Part shown: in pieces, positions 50,649-60,149 of the stretch
How positions within the stretch are numbered: the stretch's first letter is position 1
Layout: each line of letters opens with the position of its first letter
NCBI GenBank assembly: GCA_035551675.1
Contig: DASZMV010000040.1
Location: 62,001-126,000, forward strand
Source of the DNA: JAFECT01 sp035551675
Lineage (GTDB): Bacteria > Pseudomonadota > Alphaproteobacteria > Caulobacterales > Caulobacteraceae
Direction: 5' to 3'
DNA length: 64,000 bases
The notes under the pieces: generated by a model
Seen by the model: only the letters and a program-made list of their open reading frames with translations
What the model was told of the DNA's origin: nothing
The model's database searches: none
Translations under genes and position numbers: made by a program

Positions 50649-51944
50649 ATGCGCATTCTCGTGATCGGCGCCTACGGCCTGATCGGCGGCTATGTCGCCG
50701 CGCGACTGAACGCGGACGGTCACGAGGTCGTCGGCGCCGGGCGCGACGTCGCGATGGCGCAGCGACGGTTCGCGAGCCTGCGCTGGGTAAAGGCGGATCT
50801 GGCGCGGATGACGGTCGAAGACTGGGCCCCGCCCCTGGCCGGGGTCGAGGCCGTGGTGAACTGCGCGGGCGCCTTGCAGGACAATCCCCGTGACGATCTC
50901 GAGGCCGTGCATGCTGGGGGCCTGGAGCGGTTGTTGGACGCGTGCGCGAGCGCCGGCGTGAGGCGGTTCGTGCATCTTTCCGCCGCCTCCGTCGAGGAAG
51001 GCCGGCCGACCGCCTTCAACACCACCAAATGGAAGGGCGAAGGCGTCGTCGAGGCGAGCGATGTCGACTGGGTGATCCTGCGACCCGGGTTGGTGCTGGC
51101 GCCTGCGGCCTACGGCGGCACGGCGCTCTTGCGCGGGCTCGCGGCGTTTCCGCTCTGTCTGCCGGTCGTCTTCGCCCAGTCGCGCATCCAGACCGTCTTC
51201 ATCGACGATGTGGTCGAAGCGGTCGTGCGCTCGCTTGCTCCCGGCGCGCCCGCGCGGGTCAAGATCGATCTTGTGCATCCCAACGACGTACGCCTGGGTG
51301 AACTGGTTGCGAGTCTGCGCGCCTGGCTCGGTCTGAAACCGGCGCCGATCGTTCCTGTCCCCGCCTTCGTTGCACGCTCGACCGCGTTAATCAGCGACGC
51401 GCTGGCGTGGTTCGGGTGGCGCAGCCCCATGCGCACCGCCGCCGTGGAGCAGCTTCGCCTGGGCGTTGGCGGCGACGGCGGCGCGGCGAGGCGGGCGCTC
51501 GGCATAGAGCTCAGATCCTTGCTGCAGACTCTCGCGGCGTGGCCGTCGAGCGTGCAGGACCGTTGGTTCGCGCGGCTCTATTTCGTGAAGCCCGCGTTGC
51601 TGGTCGGACTGTCGTTGTTTTGGATCCTGAGCGGCGTCATCGGGCTGACCGCCGGCTCGCCGGGGGCGGTTGCGGTGGTGCGGTCCACGGGCTTGCCCGA
51701 CGCCACGGCCGCAACGTTCGCCGCGCTGGGCGGCGGCGTCGACATCGCGCTCGGCTGCCTTTTGGCCTTTCGACGCTACACGCGCGTGGCGCTCCTCGGC
51801 ATGCTGGCGGTGAGCGCGGCCTATCTGATCGGCGGCAGTTTGTGGGCGCCGGGCCTGTGGAGCGATCCGCTCGGCGCGTTGCTCAAGGTCGTTCCCGTGA
51901 TGCTCGCGACCTGCGCGACGCTGGCGATGCTGGACGAACGCTGA
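50649..51944 (+). CDS. NAD(P)-binding SDR fused to DoxX-like membrane domain
   Basis: The 431-residue protein starts with an atypical SDR/NmrA-like domain (ILVIGAYGLIGGYVAARL at residues 3-20, then NCAGALQDNP and FVHLSAASV) of about 290 residues, followed by four membrane helices of DoxX-like type. The Tyr-x-x-x-Lys pair of classic SDRs is not clear; TTKWKGE lies at the expected place. The fusion may act as a membrane-linked redox or ligand-binding protein. Its stop overlaps the start of the DUF2269 gene by one base. Confidence 0.82.
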   Translation: MRILVIGAYGLIGGYVAARLNADGHEVVGAGRDVAMAQRRFASLRWVKADLARMTVEDWAPPLAGVEAVVNCAGALQDNPRDDLEAVHAGGLERLLDACASAGVRRFVHLSAASVEEGRPTAFNTTKWKGEGVVEASDVDWVILRPGLVLAPAAYGGTALLRGLAAFPLCLPVVFAQSRIQTVFIDDVVEAVVRSLAPGAPARVKIDLVHPNDVRLGELVASLRAWLGLKPAPIVPVPAFVARSTALISDALAWFGWRSPMRTAAVEQLRLGVGGDGGAARRALGIELRSLLQTLAAWPSSVQDRWFARLYFVKPALLVGLSLFWILSGVIGLTAGSPGAVAVVRSTGLPDATAATFAALGGGVDIALGCLLAFRRYTRVALLGMLAVSAAYLIGGSLWAPGLWSDPLGALLKVVPVMLATCATLAMLDER

Positions 51945-52414
51945 TGGACGCTTTCACCCTGATCAAGACCCTGCACGTGATCGGCGCGACGGTGATCCTG
52001 GGGACCGGCGCGGGCATCGCCTTCTTCATGCTGATGGCGCACCGCACCCGCGACTCGACGGCGATCGCGCACACCGCGTCCGTCGTCGTCGTCGCCGACT
52101 GGACCTTCACCGCCTCGGCGGTCGCCCTGCAGCCGGTGACCGGTTATTTCCTCGCGCGCATGGACGGCTTGCCGCTGATGCACAGCTGGCTGGGCCTCAG
52201 CCTCGCGCTCTATATCCTTGCCGGTGTTTGCTGGCTTCCCGTGGTGTGGATCCAGACGCGGATGCGCAATCTGGCGCGCGAGGCTGCGACGACGGGCGCA
52301 CCGCTTCCCGACGCCTACTTTCGTCTGTTCCGGCTGTGGTTCGTGCTGGGCATTCCCGCCTTCCTCGCCGTGCTCGCGATCCTCTGGCTGATGGTCGCCA
52401 AGCCGAGCCTTTGA
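51944..52414 (+). CDS. DUF2269-family integral membrane protein
   Basis: The 156-residue protein has four predicted membrane helices and begins MDAFTLIKTLHVIGATVILGTG, with the conserved His of helix 1 typical of DUF2269. It is translationally coupled to the SDR-DoxX fusion (TGATG overlap), a pairing that suggests a shared membrane function. It is convergent with the acyltransferase gene 3 bases away. Function is unknown. Confidence 0.82.
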   Translation: MDAFTLIKTLHVIGATVILGTGAGIAFFMLMAHRTRDSTAIAHTASVVVVADWTFTASAVALQPVTGYFLARMDGLPLMHSWLGLSLALYILAGVCWLPVVWIQTRMRNLAREAATTGAPLPDAYFRLFRLWFVLGIPAFLAVLAILWLMVAKPSL

Positions 52415-52417
52415 TGG

Positions 52418-53533
52418 TCAGGGCAGCTGCGCCAAGGGTTCCGCAAGCGGCGCCCGACGACGCAAAAGTCTGCGCCCAAGCTCGATCCCAGGCCGTTCGA
52501 CCAGCCAGTGCAGCGCGACACTGGCGACGATCGAACACGGAAGCACGAAGGCGATCATCACCCCGACGCGGCCCGCCAACCCGAGCTGCGTGAACCACGC
52601 CGCCTGGCTGAACAGCACGCCGGCGGCGGCGACGAAGAAGCCGTGCACCAGATAGAGACCGTAGGAGATATCGGCGAGTCCGCGTGCGATGGCGGTGTCG
52701 AGCAGCTTTTCGACGAACGCCAGGCCCCAGCGCGTAGCACCCCGGCTCAGCAGGTACATGACCATCACGGCCGCCGGAAGTACGATCGTCGGCGTGCGGT
52801 AGAGCCAGATTTCCGAAACGCTGAGCAGGAGCGCCAGCGGAAAGGCGAAGCGTGCGCGGCGTTGTGCGGCCTCGTACACCAGGATCCCCGCCAGGAAGTA
52901 GTCGATCTGCATCGGCAACGGGCCCGGATCAGGATACAGTTCGCGGAACGGCAGGCTTGCCGCGCAGACGGCGGCGACAACGAGCGCGGCGGCCGAACCC
53001 CATCGTCGGATTGCGAGGTAAAGGAACGGGAACACGGCATAGAACTGCGCCTCGAGACTAAGGCTCCAGTCGGGCAGGAGAGTCGAGGATACCAGCTTGG
53101 GAAAGAGACCGAAGACGAAGCCGGCATGCGCAACGAAGCTGCCCGCGCCGATCGCAACCTTGCTCGGCTCATGATTGGGGTCCGCGTGCAGCTGCAACGC
53201 ATAGTGCGACCAGAGCGCGCCGTAGCCCTGTTTCATCATCGGCAACAGCAGCACATCGGCCAGCAGCGCGACGTAATACAAAGGCGCCAGGCGGAAGAAT
53301 CGGCGCGCGTAGAAGGTCAACCACGTCGACGGCTTCGCGAGCGGCTCCGCGGTCTCGCGCGCGGCGGCGTTGAACGCCATGAGATAGCCGGACAGCAGCA
53401 TGAACACCGCGACGGCCAACTTGGGCTGCGGTAGGAAGCCGGTATAGCCCGACCAGATCAGGCAGTGGGCGATGAGCACCCACAGGGCGGCGCCCGCGCG
53501 AAAGCCGTTCAGGAACCCCAATCGCCTGATCAT
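52418..53533 (-). CDS. Acyltransferase-3 (OafA/YrhL-like) membrane protein
   Basis: The 371-residue protein has about 10 membrane helices and the family features FRAGAALWVLIAHCLIWSGY (catalytic His in the first helix), FYARRFFRLAPLYYVAL and SLEAQFYAVFPFLYL. Such enzymes transfer acyl groups (often acetyl) to sugars of the cell envelope. It lies next to a GT-C-like membrane protein gene on the opposite strand, which suggests glycan modification, but the acceptor is unknown. Confidence 0.88.
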   Translation of the reverse strand: MIRRLGFLNGFRAGAALWVLIAHCLIWSGYTGFLPQPKLAVAVFMLLSGYLMAFNAAARETAEPLAKPSTWLTFYARRFFRLAPLYYVALLADVLLLPMMKQGYGALWSHYALQLHADPNHEPSKVAIGAGSFVAHAGFVFGLFPKLVSSTLLPDWSLSLEAQFYAVFPFLYLAIRRWGSAAALVVAAVCAASLPFRELYPDPGPLPMQIDYFLAGILVYEAAQRRARFAFPLALLLSVSEIWLYRTPTIVLPAAVMVMYLLSRGATRWGLAFVEKLLDTAIARGLADISYGLYLVHGFFVAAAGVLFSQAAWFTQLGLAGRVGVMIAFVLPCSIVASVALHWLVERPGIELGRRLLRRRAPLAEPLAQLP

Positions 53534-53735
53534 CGGCCAAGCTTAGGCTGGTTTGTGCGGAGACGGAAAGAACAGAGGCTCGGGTTCCGCAACGGACGGA
53601 AATTGTGTGAAATCCACGTTTTAGGCCTGTCCGCTGAAGCTGTTCTTCGCTAAGGGCGGGGTCCAGGGACAGGTACTCGTGGACGCCGTGGGGGAACTGA
53701 GGTCGAATACCGAGCCGGACGGCGCGGTGAGCGGG

Positions 53736-55244
53736 ATGTCGCAATCCGGCGCGCTGATGATTCTGGCCGTCCTGTTCGCTTTTGTGCTGGCCGCCGCGAT
53801 CCTGGTCGCCCGCATGAAAGGCGTGTGGCTCGACGAATTGTGGTCGCTCTGGATGAGCCAGCACGACGTCGGCTTCTCCCGCGCGCTGCACGAGCGATGG
53901 CTGCAGGACACCAACCCGCCTTTCTTCTACATGTTCGCCTGGCTGTTCGAGCCGCTGACGCGATTGAACCTGTTCGCATCGCGGTTGCTCAATCTCATCC
54001 CCCTCGCCCTGGCGTCGGGCGCGTTTTTCTGGCTGGGCCTGACGCGATCGCGGCTGCGGCCCTTCCTCATCGTCTACGCCGTGCTGATGGCGTGCAGCGC
54101 GCTGTTCGTCGGCGACTTCGGCGAGCTCAGATCCTATTTCAGTCAGTTGTGCGCCGCCAGCGTGCTCGCCGCCGCGCTGTTCACGGTCGAGACCGAAACC
54201 CGCGACCTCGAGAAGCGCGACATCGGTCTGGCCATCGCGATTCTGTTCGCCGCCACAGCGATCATGAGCTTCCACCAAGTGTCCGCGCTCATCACCGGTG
54301 TCGTTCTCGGCGTCACCGGTGTCGGTCACCTGCTGGCGCGCCGCGTGAAGTGGGGCGTGGCGCTGCTCGCCATTGCCTTCGTGTCGGGCCTACCGCTGGT
54401 TGGCGCCGAGATCGCCGCGTGGCCGTATCTTACGGTCGCCGCGCAAGACTTCTGGGTGACGGCGTCGACTGCGGACGCGCTGCACATCGTCGCCTCGCAG
54501 ACCGTCAAGGCTCTGCTGCTGAACGCGGCGGCGGCCGGCGCCGCAGTCTATGTGCTGACCGGCCTTCGGCGCACGCCTAGGCAACCGATGTCCGCGTCCC
54601 TGCGGTTCGCGGTGGTGTTCGCAGTCGCGCTCGGCTGCGCCTCGATCGCGGTCGTCGTCTTGAACGTGGTCAAGCCCCTGATCATTCCGCGCTACCTGAT
54701 CATGCTCACGCCGTTCTGGCGCGCGGCGCTGGCCGCGGTCGCCGCGGAAATGATCCTGTCGCGCCGCTGGGTGTTCGCCCTGTTCATCGCCAACGCCGCT
54801 CTCATCACCGCCTTCACCACCCAGGACGAAGCCTTCACCGGCAACTGGAACGACGGCGCCGAAGCGATTGCCGACGCGGTCGACGACTGTTCCCAAACCC
54901 TCGTCTATGCGGTCGATCCGTTCGAACTGGAGGCGCCCGGCGTGAAGGCGCCCGCTCCCGACAACGAGATCGTGGTCCACGACTGGGGGTACGGCTATGT
55001 CGGTCGTCTGCACGGTTTTGCGGTGCGCATCGTCCACCCCTCGGCGATCCGCTCGATCCCGCTTTCCACCGCATGCCCCACCCTGTTGTGGGCAGAGCAC
55101 GACTATAACAACCGCCTGGGACTGAAGGACATCGCGGTGCGGTCCAAGCTGCCGGCCGACCCGGCCAGCCTGGCGCGGATGACGCTTTTGCGAACCGATT
55201 CCGGCTTCGTACTCACTCTCGCCCCGCCCACCCCGTCCCGCTAG
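53736..55244 (+). CDS. GT-C-like polytopic glycosyltransferase, tentative
   Basis: The 502-residue protein has about 11 membrane helices and, near its N-terminus, WLDELWSLWMSQHD (acidic pair in the first extracytoplasmic loop) and DTNPPFFYMFAWLF, resembling PMT/ArnT-type lipid-linked-sugar glycosyltransferases. A soluble C-terminal part of about 120 residues follows. The ATG at 53736 with GGTGAGCGGG upstream is used; a GTG start 57 bases earlier is possible. It is 9 bases from the downstream PLP-enzyme gene. Donor and acceptor are unknown. Confidence 0.65.
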   Translation: MSQSGALMILAVLFAFVLAAAILVARMKGVWLDELWSLWMSQHDVGFSRALHERWLQDTNPPFFYMFAWLFEPLTRLNLFASRLLNLIPLALASGAFFWLGLTRSRLRPFLIVYAVLMACSALFVGDFGELRSYFSQLCAASVLAAALFTVETETRDLEKRDIGLAIAILFAATAIMSFHQVSALITGVVLGVTGVGHLLARRVKWGVALLAIAFVSGLPLVGAEIAAWPYLTVAAQDFWVTASTADALHIVASQTVKALLLNAAAAGAAVYVLTGLRRTPRQPMSASLRFAVVFAVALGCASIAVVVLNVVKPLIIPRYLIMLTPFWRAALAAVAAEMILSRRWVFALFIANAALITAFTTQDEAFTGNWNDGAEAIADAVDDCSQTLVYAVDPFELEAPGVKAPAPDNEIVVHDWGYGYVGRLHGFAVRIVHPSAIRSIPLSTACPTLLWAEHDYNNRLGLKDIAVRSKLPADPASLARMTLLRTDSGFVLTLAPPTPSR

Positions 55245-55253
55245 ACTGCGGCC

Positions 55254-56225
55254 ATGACCCTGGAAGCCAGCCGCACCGCCCGCCCGGCGCTCGACGCGCC
55301 CTTGACCGAAGACGAGATCGAAGCCGCGCACCGCCGCATCGAGGGGGCCGCCATCGTCACCCCGCTGGTCCCCACGCTGGACGGGCGCACGCACCTGAAG
55401 CTGGAATGTCTGCAGCCGTACGGCTCCTACAAGATCCGTGGCGCCACCAATGCGGTGCGCGCGCGCATCGAGGTGGACGGCGAGGTCGACACCATCATCA
55501 GCGCCAGCGCCGGCAACTTCGGCCAGGCGGTCGCGGCAGCGGCCCAGGCCTACGGCCTGAAGTGCATCATCCACGCCCCCGACATCGCCGCGCGGGTGAA
55601 GATCGAGAGCCTGAAACGCCTAGGCGCCGAGGTGAGGGAACATTCCTTCGCCCGCTGGTGGGAGATCATGCAGTCGCGCGAGACAGGCGAAAAGGGCGTG
55701 TTCATCCATCCGGTCGCGGAACGCGAGGTGATCGCGGGGGCCGCGACCCTCGGCGACGAGCTGATGGACGACCTGCCCAACGCGCGGACCATCTATGTCC
55801 CCTTCGGCGGCGGCGGCCTGATTTCAGGCATCGCCCAGGCGGTGAAGGCGCGCAATCCGTCGTGCCGCATCGTCGCCGTGGAGAGCGAAGTTTCGATTCC
55901 GCTGAAGGCCGCCTTCGAAGCCGGCAAGCCGGTGACCGTCGAGCGCGGGCCGAGCTTCATCGACGGCATGGGCTCGACCGGCGTGCTGGAAGACATGTGG
56001 CCGCTGTTGCAACGCGTCGTCGACGACGTGGTGGTGGTCAGCGTGGCAGAAGTCTCAGAGGCGGTGAACCGCCTGCTGCAGGAGCATCATGTGGTCGCCG
56101 AAGGCGCCGGCGCCGCCGCCCTGGCCGCCGCCGCCCACGATCCGGCGCACAACACCATCGCCATCGTCTCCGGCGGCAACATCGACTGGCCGGTGCTGGA
56201 AAAGATCGTAGCTTTCAAAAGATAA
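55254..56225 (+). CDS. Threonine/serine dehydratase-like PLP enzyme (fold type II)
   Basis: The 323-residue protein has the PLP lysine Lys60 in YGSYKIRGA, the SAGNFGQA motif, and the phosphate-binding glycine loop FGGGGLISG. It lacks a C-terminal ACT regulatory domain, so it is a catabolic-type threonine dehydratase or a relative such as a racemase. It would deaminate serine or threonine in the cytoplasm. It is convergent with a second enzyme of the same family. Confidence 0.85.
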   Translation: MTLEASRTARPALDAPLTEDEIEAAHRRIEGAAIVTPLVPTLDGRTHLKLECLQPYGSYKIRGATNAVRARIEVDGEVDTIISASAGNFGQAVAAAAQAYGLKCIIHAPDIAARVKIESLKRLGAEVREHSFARWWEIMQSRETGEKGVFIHPVAEREVIAGAATLGDELMDDLPNARTIYVPFGGGGLISGIAQAVKARNPSCRIVAVESEVSIPLKAAFEAGKPVTVERGPSFIDGMGSTGVLEDMWPLLQRVVDDVVVVSVAEVSEAVNRLLQEHHVVAEGAGAAALAAAAHDPAHNTIAIVSGGNIDWPVLEKIVAFKR

Positions 56226-56317
56226 GAGATGAAGGACGGCGGGACTACCCGGAGTGCTTGAGGGTGAGTCTGTCGAGCCTTCCTCGGCGCGCAGCGCCAA
56301 TTTGAGTAGAGAACGCA

Positions 56318-56348
56318 GAGGAAGATTGAGCGCTCCGTGGGCTTCCTC
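56318..56348. other. Hairpin in convergent intergenic region
   Basis: GAGGAAG and CTTCCTC form a 7-bp stem around a 17-base loop between the two convergent PLP-enzyme genes. Flanking purine-rich runs such as ACGCAGAGGAAG and CTCTGCG recur in inverted form. It may act as a shared terminator or be part of a dispersed repeat; no T-run is present. Confidence 0.35.
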
Positions 56349-56429
56349 ACTGTCGGCTCTGCGCTTCTCTGCGGTCTCTTCTTCCAATGGCGCCTACGGC
56401 GCGGTTCGCGCCGGTGTCTGCCCCAGGAT

Positions 56430-57437
56430 TCACGTCTTTCCCGCGATCTCATTCCCTCGCGCCACGTACTTCGCAAAACTTTCGATGTCGATGTTGGCGC
56501 CGCAGACGATCAGGCCGACGCGTTTGCCGAGGAGTTCTTCGCGCAAGGGACCGAACAGGGCCGCGGTCGCGGACGCGCCGGCCGGTTCGACGGCGAGTTT
56601 CATTTCGCGGAACAGCACCGCCATCGCCTCCATAAGCTGATCGTCGGTGACGGTGACCAGTTTGTCGATGTTGTCGCGGCACAAGGCGTAGGAATAGGGC
56701 AGCGAGTACGGCGGCCCCAGGCTGTCGGCGATGGAGGTCACCGGCGCGGCCTTCACCGGCGCGCCGGCCGCGAAACTGCGGCTCATGCTGTCGGCGCCGA
56801 CGGGCTCGACGCCATAGACCTTGCAGTCCGGTTGCAGCTGTTTCATCGCGTTAGACACGCCGCCGGGCAGGCCGCCGCCGCCGACCGGCACGATGATCGC
56901 GTCCAGCGGCCCCGCCTGTTCGTGCAGCTCGAGCGCGACGGTGCCGGTGCCCTCGGCCGCCCGCGGCCCCTCGAACGGATGCACGAAGAAGCGGCCTTCC
57001 GCGTCGGCGATCTCCTGCGCCTTGGCGAAGGCTTCGGCGCCGTCGCCGGCGATGATCACCTCAGCGCCGAGCGCCTTGGCGCGCGCTACGCGGGCGGGAT
57101 TGGCGGTCTTGATCATTACCACCTTGGCCGAGACGCCCGTGGTCTTGGCTGCGTAGGCGGCGGCGATGGCGTGGTTACCGGCGCTGACCGCGACGATGCC
57201 CTTGGCGCGCTGTTCCGGCGACAGCGAGAGAACATTGTTCAAGGCGCCGCGCGGCTTGAAGGTGCCGGTGTGCTGGAACAGTTCGAGCTTGAGGATGACC
57301 TGGGTTTCGGGACTGGTCCGCGCCTCGATTTCCTGCCCGCGCCACAGGTGGATGGGCGTGCGCACGATGTGCGCGTCGATGCGGTCGCGCACCGCGCGAA
57401 TCTCGGCGATGGAGGGCGGGGTCAGGTCGTCGGCCAT
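56430..57437 (-). CDS. Threonine ammonia-lyase-like PLP enzyme (fold type II)
   Basis: The 335-residue protein has the PLP lysine Lys61 in HTGTFKPRGA, SAGNHAIAAAYAA, and the phosphate loop VGGGGLPGG. No ACT domain is present. The sequence is also consistent with the hydroxyectoine-utilisation dehydratase (EutB) subgroup, but no ectoine genes are nearby. It likely deaminates threonine or serine; the exact substrate is not established. Confidence 0.88.
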   Translation of the reverse strand: MADDLTPPSIAEIRAVRDRIDAHIVRTPIHLWRGQEIEARTSPETQVILKLELFQHTGTFKPRGALNNVLSLSPEQRAKGIVAVSAGNHAIAAAYAAKTTGVSAKVVMIKTANPARVARAKALGAEVIIAGDGAEAFAKAQEIADAEGRFFVHPFEGPRAAEGTGTVALELHEQAGPLDAIIVPVGGGGLPGGVSNAMKQLQPDCKVYGVEPVGADSMSRSFAAGAPVKAAPVTSIADSLGPPYSLPYSYALCRDNIDKLVTVTDDQLMEAMAVLFREMKLAVEPAGASATAALFGPLREELLGKRVGLIVCGANIDIESFAKYVARGNEIAGKT

Positions 57438-57505
57438 GGCGCTGTTTCTCTCGGCATCCTTGCAGCGACCGCCATCAAGCCCCCTCGCCCCCCGTCGTCA
57501 AGCGG

Positions 57506-58918
57506 TCATCGCGCGCTCATCGCCTTCATCAGCCGGTAGGTGAACTCGACACCACGGTAGTAGTCGTCGACCCCCACCCGTTCGTCGCGGCCGTGGGCGC
57601 GCACGTCGTCGACGTCGCCGAAGATCGAGGACGAGCCGTAGCTCGGAATTCCCACCGCGCGGGTGTAGACCGAGTCCGAAGCGCCGGCGTCCATCCAGGG
57701 CACGACCGGGAGGCCCGGCCACATGGAATGGATGACGGTCTCGTAGCGCTTGGTGATGTCGGGGGTCAGTTTGGACTCGCCGCTCGGTTTCACCGGCGCC
57801 GACAGCGAAACCTTCACCCCCGGATCGTCGGCGACCTTGGCCAGCTGAGCCTGGACGCTTTCCACGGATTCGCCGGGGATCAGACGGCATTGGATCACGC
57901 CGCGCGCCCGCTGCGGCAGCGCGTTCTCGGCGTCGCCGCCGGACAGCAGGGTCGCGACGCAGGTCGTGCGCAGCAGCGCGTTGTCCCCGGTGTTGACGCT
58001 CAACCGATCAGCGGCGGCGAGATCGGGCTGAGGCTGCGCGACGGCGAGCATATCCGCCTTGACCTGTCCGGTCTCGAGCTGCGCCATCTCAGCGAAAAAC
58101 CCGCGCGTCGTCTCGGTCAGATGCACCGGGAACTTGTACGCCTCGACCCGCAACAGAGCGTGCGCCAGTTCGTAGATCGCGTTGTCGGCGCGCGGTTCGG
58201 ACGAGTGGCCGCCCTTGTTCTCCGTCTCGAAGACGTAGGTCGCGTACAGTTTTTCGCTGGTCTGGATGCCGTAGTAAATCGGCTTGCCGTTCTTCAAGCC
58301 GCCGCCGCCGGAATCGGCGTTGAAGGCCTCGCCGGCGTTCACCAGTTCGGGCCGGTTCTTGAACAGATAGTCGGGACCGTTGGCGTCCCCCTCGGCTTCT
58401 TCGTCGGCGGTGAAGGCTACGATGATGTCGCGGTCGGGGACGAAGCCTTCCTTCTTCATGCGGATCAGCGCGGTGAGCATGGCGGAGTCGTCGCCCTTCA
58501 TGTCGCTGGTCCCGCGGCCGTAGAAATAGCCGTCCTTCTCGGTCAGCTTGAACGGATCGACCGTCCAGTCCTGCGGCAGCGCCTCGACCACGTCGAGGTG
58601 GCCGTGGAACAGGATCGGCTTGCCGAGACCGTTGCCGTGCACGCGCACGACCAGATTGCCCTTGGTCGGATGATCCGGCGGCGCCACGAACACCACGTCG
58701 GCGGGGTTGTAGCCCGCGTCGAGAAGGCGCTTCTCAATCGCATGCGCGGCGATGGTCGAGCCGTATTTGTGGACCGAATTGATCTCGATCAGCTCCTTCA
58801 GGATGTCGTGCGACATCGCCTTGTACTCGGGCGGCGGCATGGTCGACGCGGCCGGTGCGGCAGAGGCGAGGCCGGCGGCGAGCGCCCAGGTGGAGGCGGC
58901 GATCAGCAAGGATTTCAT
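57506..58918 (-). CDS. Exported M20-family metallopeptidase
   Basis: The 470-residue protein has a signal peptide (to about residue 21), then ILFHGHLDVVEA (first zinc ligand His and Asp), GRGTSDMKGD (bridging Asp), FTADEEAEG (catalytic Glu pair) and KGGHSSEP at the start of the dimerisation domain. M20 enzymes are amino- or dipeptidases or deacylases. Export suggests a periplasmic dipeptidase role, which would complement the peptidase island upstream. Length is normal. Confidence 0.9.
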   Translation of the reverse strand: MKSLLIAASTWALAAGLASAAPAASTMPPPEYKAMSHDILKELIEINSVHKYGSTIAAHAIEKRLLDAGYNPADVVFVAPPDHPTKGNLVVRVHGNGLGKPILFHGHLDVVEALPQDWTVDPFKLTEKDGYFYGRGTSDMKGDDSAMLTALIRMKKEGFVPDRDIIVAFTADEEAEGDANGPDYLFKNRPELVNAGEAFNADSGGGGLKNGKPIYYGIQTSEKLYATYVFETENKGGHSSEPRADNAIYELAHALLRVEAYKFPVHLTETTRGFFAEMAQLETGQVKADMLAVAQPQPDLAAADRLSVNTGDNALLRTTCVATLLSGGDAENALPQRARGVIQCRLIPGESVESVQAQLAKVADDPGVKVSLSAPVKPSGESKLTPDITKRYETVIHSMWPGLPVVPWMDAGASDSVYTRAVGIPSYGSSSIFGDVDDVRAHGRDERVGVDDYYRGVEFTYRLMKAMSAR

Positions 58919-58970
58919 AGGATTGTCCCCGGACTCGAGCGTCCGTTGTGACCCCGCTGGGGCGTGCGGG

Positions 58971-60050
58971 TCAATCCTCGGCGGGGTGCAGGAACTCGCG
59001 CAGGCGCGCGGCGAGGTCGGTCAGGTTCTGGTTGAAGGCTTCGAAGGCGTAGGCCAGGCCGAACACCTGGCCCATGGCCTCGAAGCGCCGGCCCTGGGGC
59101 AGAGCCGCATCGTCGAGCGCCTCCACCGCCTTGCGATAGGCGCCGGCCTGGGCGTTGAGGTCCGGCGCCTCGATCGTCCCGCCGTCGAGCATCGCGCGGG
59201 CATAGTCGGTCAGGGTGCGGCTCTGGGCGCGCAACAGGGCGACCGCGGGCGCATGCAGCCGTTCGGCCAACTCGCCCCGCCAAGCGTGGTCGGTGGCGCG
59301 ACCGATCATCACCGCATCGTTGCGCAGCCGCCAGAGCGTGCGCGGGATCGCCGGCGACACCGGCTTCAGGTTCAGCCGCACCGTGCTCTCGTGCGCGACC
59401 TCGGTCACCGCGGTTTCCACCGCCGTCAGGTCGGCGCGGATCTTGTCGTGCACCGGCAGGGTCGCGGCGTGTTCGCTGGCGGGATTGTCGAGTTGGTCCG
59501 CCAACAGCGCAAGCAAACGCGCCAGATCGCCGAGCGTGCCCGCTACGCGACTGCCCACGACCTGGCGGGCGGGCGCGGGAAAGATGAAGATTGCCGCGAC
59601 CACTCCGATCACGCTGCCGAGTGTGATCTCCAGCACGCGATCGCGCGCGGCGATCAGCGAGGTTGCGTGGGCCGCATTGCCGACGATCATGATGACGGAA
59701 GTCACCGGCGCAACCTTCAGGCTCGGCCAGCGCGCCGCGACGATGGTCAGACTGCCCGCGCACAAGACCAGCGCGAGCGCCTCCGCCCACATGGTCTCCG
59801 GCCGCACGAACGCAGCGACCCCGCCGACGACGGCGCCCAGCAAGGTGCCCACGAGCCGGTCGCGCGAGGCGCCCAGCGTACCTCCGATGGAGGTCTGCAT
59901 GACCAGAAGCGCGGAGATGACCGCCCAGTACCCCTGCTGCAGATGCAGCGCCCAGCTCGCGATCCCGAACGCCAGAGCGACAGAGACGGCGACGCGGAAT
60001 CCGTGCCGGAGTTGGCCTTGCAGTTTCGGAGATAGGTTCAAGGTAGGCAT
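58971..60050 (-). CDS. FUSC-family (aromatic-acid/fusaric-acid efflux-like) membrane protein
   Basis: The 359-residue protein has an N-terminal block of about six helices beginning FRVAVSVALAFGIASWALHLQQGYWAVISALLV, containing the GTLLGAVVG segment and PETMWAEALAL, typical of FUSC transporters, then a mostly helical soluble domain. Family members export aromatic acids or other small toxic compounds. The substrate is unknown and no adaptor gene is adjacent. Confidence 0.85.
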   Translation of the reverse strand: MPTLNLSPKLQGQLRHGFRVAVSVALAFGIASWALHLQQGYWAVISALLVMQTSIGGTLGASRDRLVGTLLGAVVGGVAAFVRPETMWAEALALVLCAGSLTIVAARWPSLKVAPVTSVIMIVGNAAHATSLIAARDRVLEITLGSVIGVVAAIFIFPAPARQVVGSRVAGTLGDLARLLALLADQLDNPASEHAATLPVHDKIRADLTAVETAVTEVAHESTVRLNLKPVSPAIPRTLWRLRNDAVMIGRATDHAWRGELAERLHAPAVALLRAQSRTLTDYARAMLDGGTIEAPDLNAQAGAYRKAVEALDDAALPQGRRFEAMGQVFGLAYAFEAFNQNLTDLAARLREFLHPAED

Positions 60051-60149
60051 GCGGCTGGGGCGGCTGAGGCGGTTGAGGTTTCGCTGCTGTGCTTATCATC
60101 TCGGCCGTGGAGCGCCCAGCGATGCCGGATGAAAACGCCCCGGCCTTGC

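Noticed and set aside
56270..56429. Possible CRISPR-like or tandem repeat of GCAGAG-type units
   Set aside because: The units are irregular and inverted rather than direct, without equal spacers.
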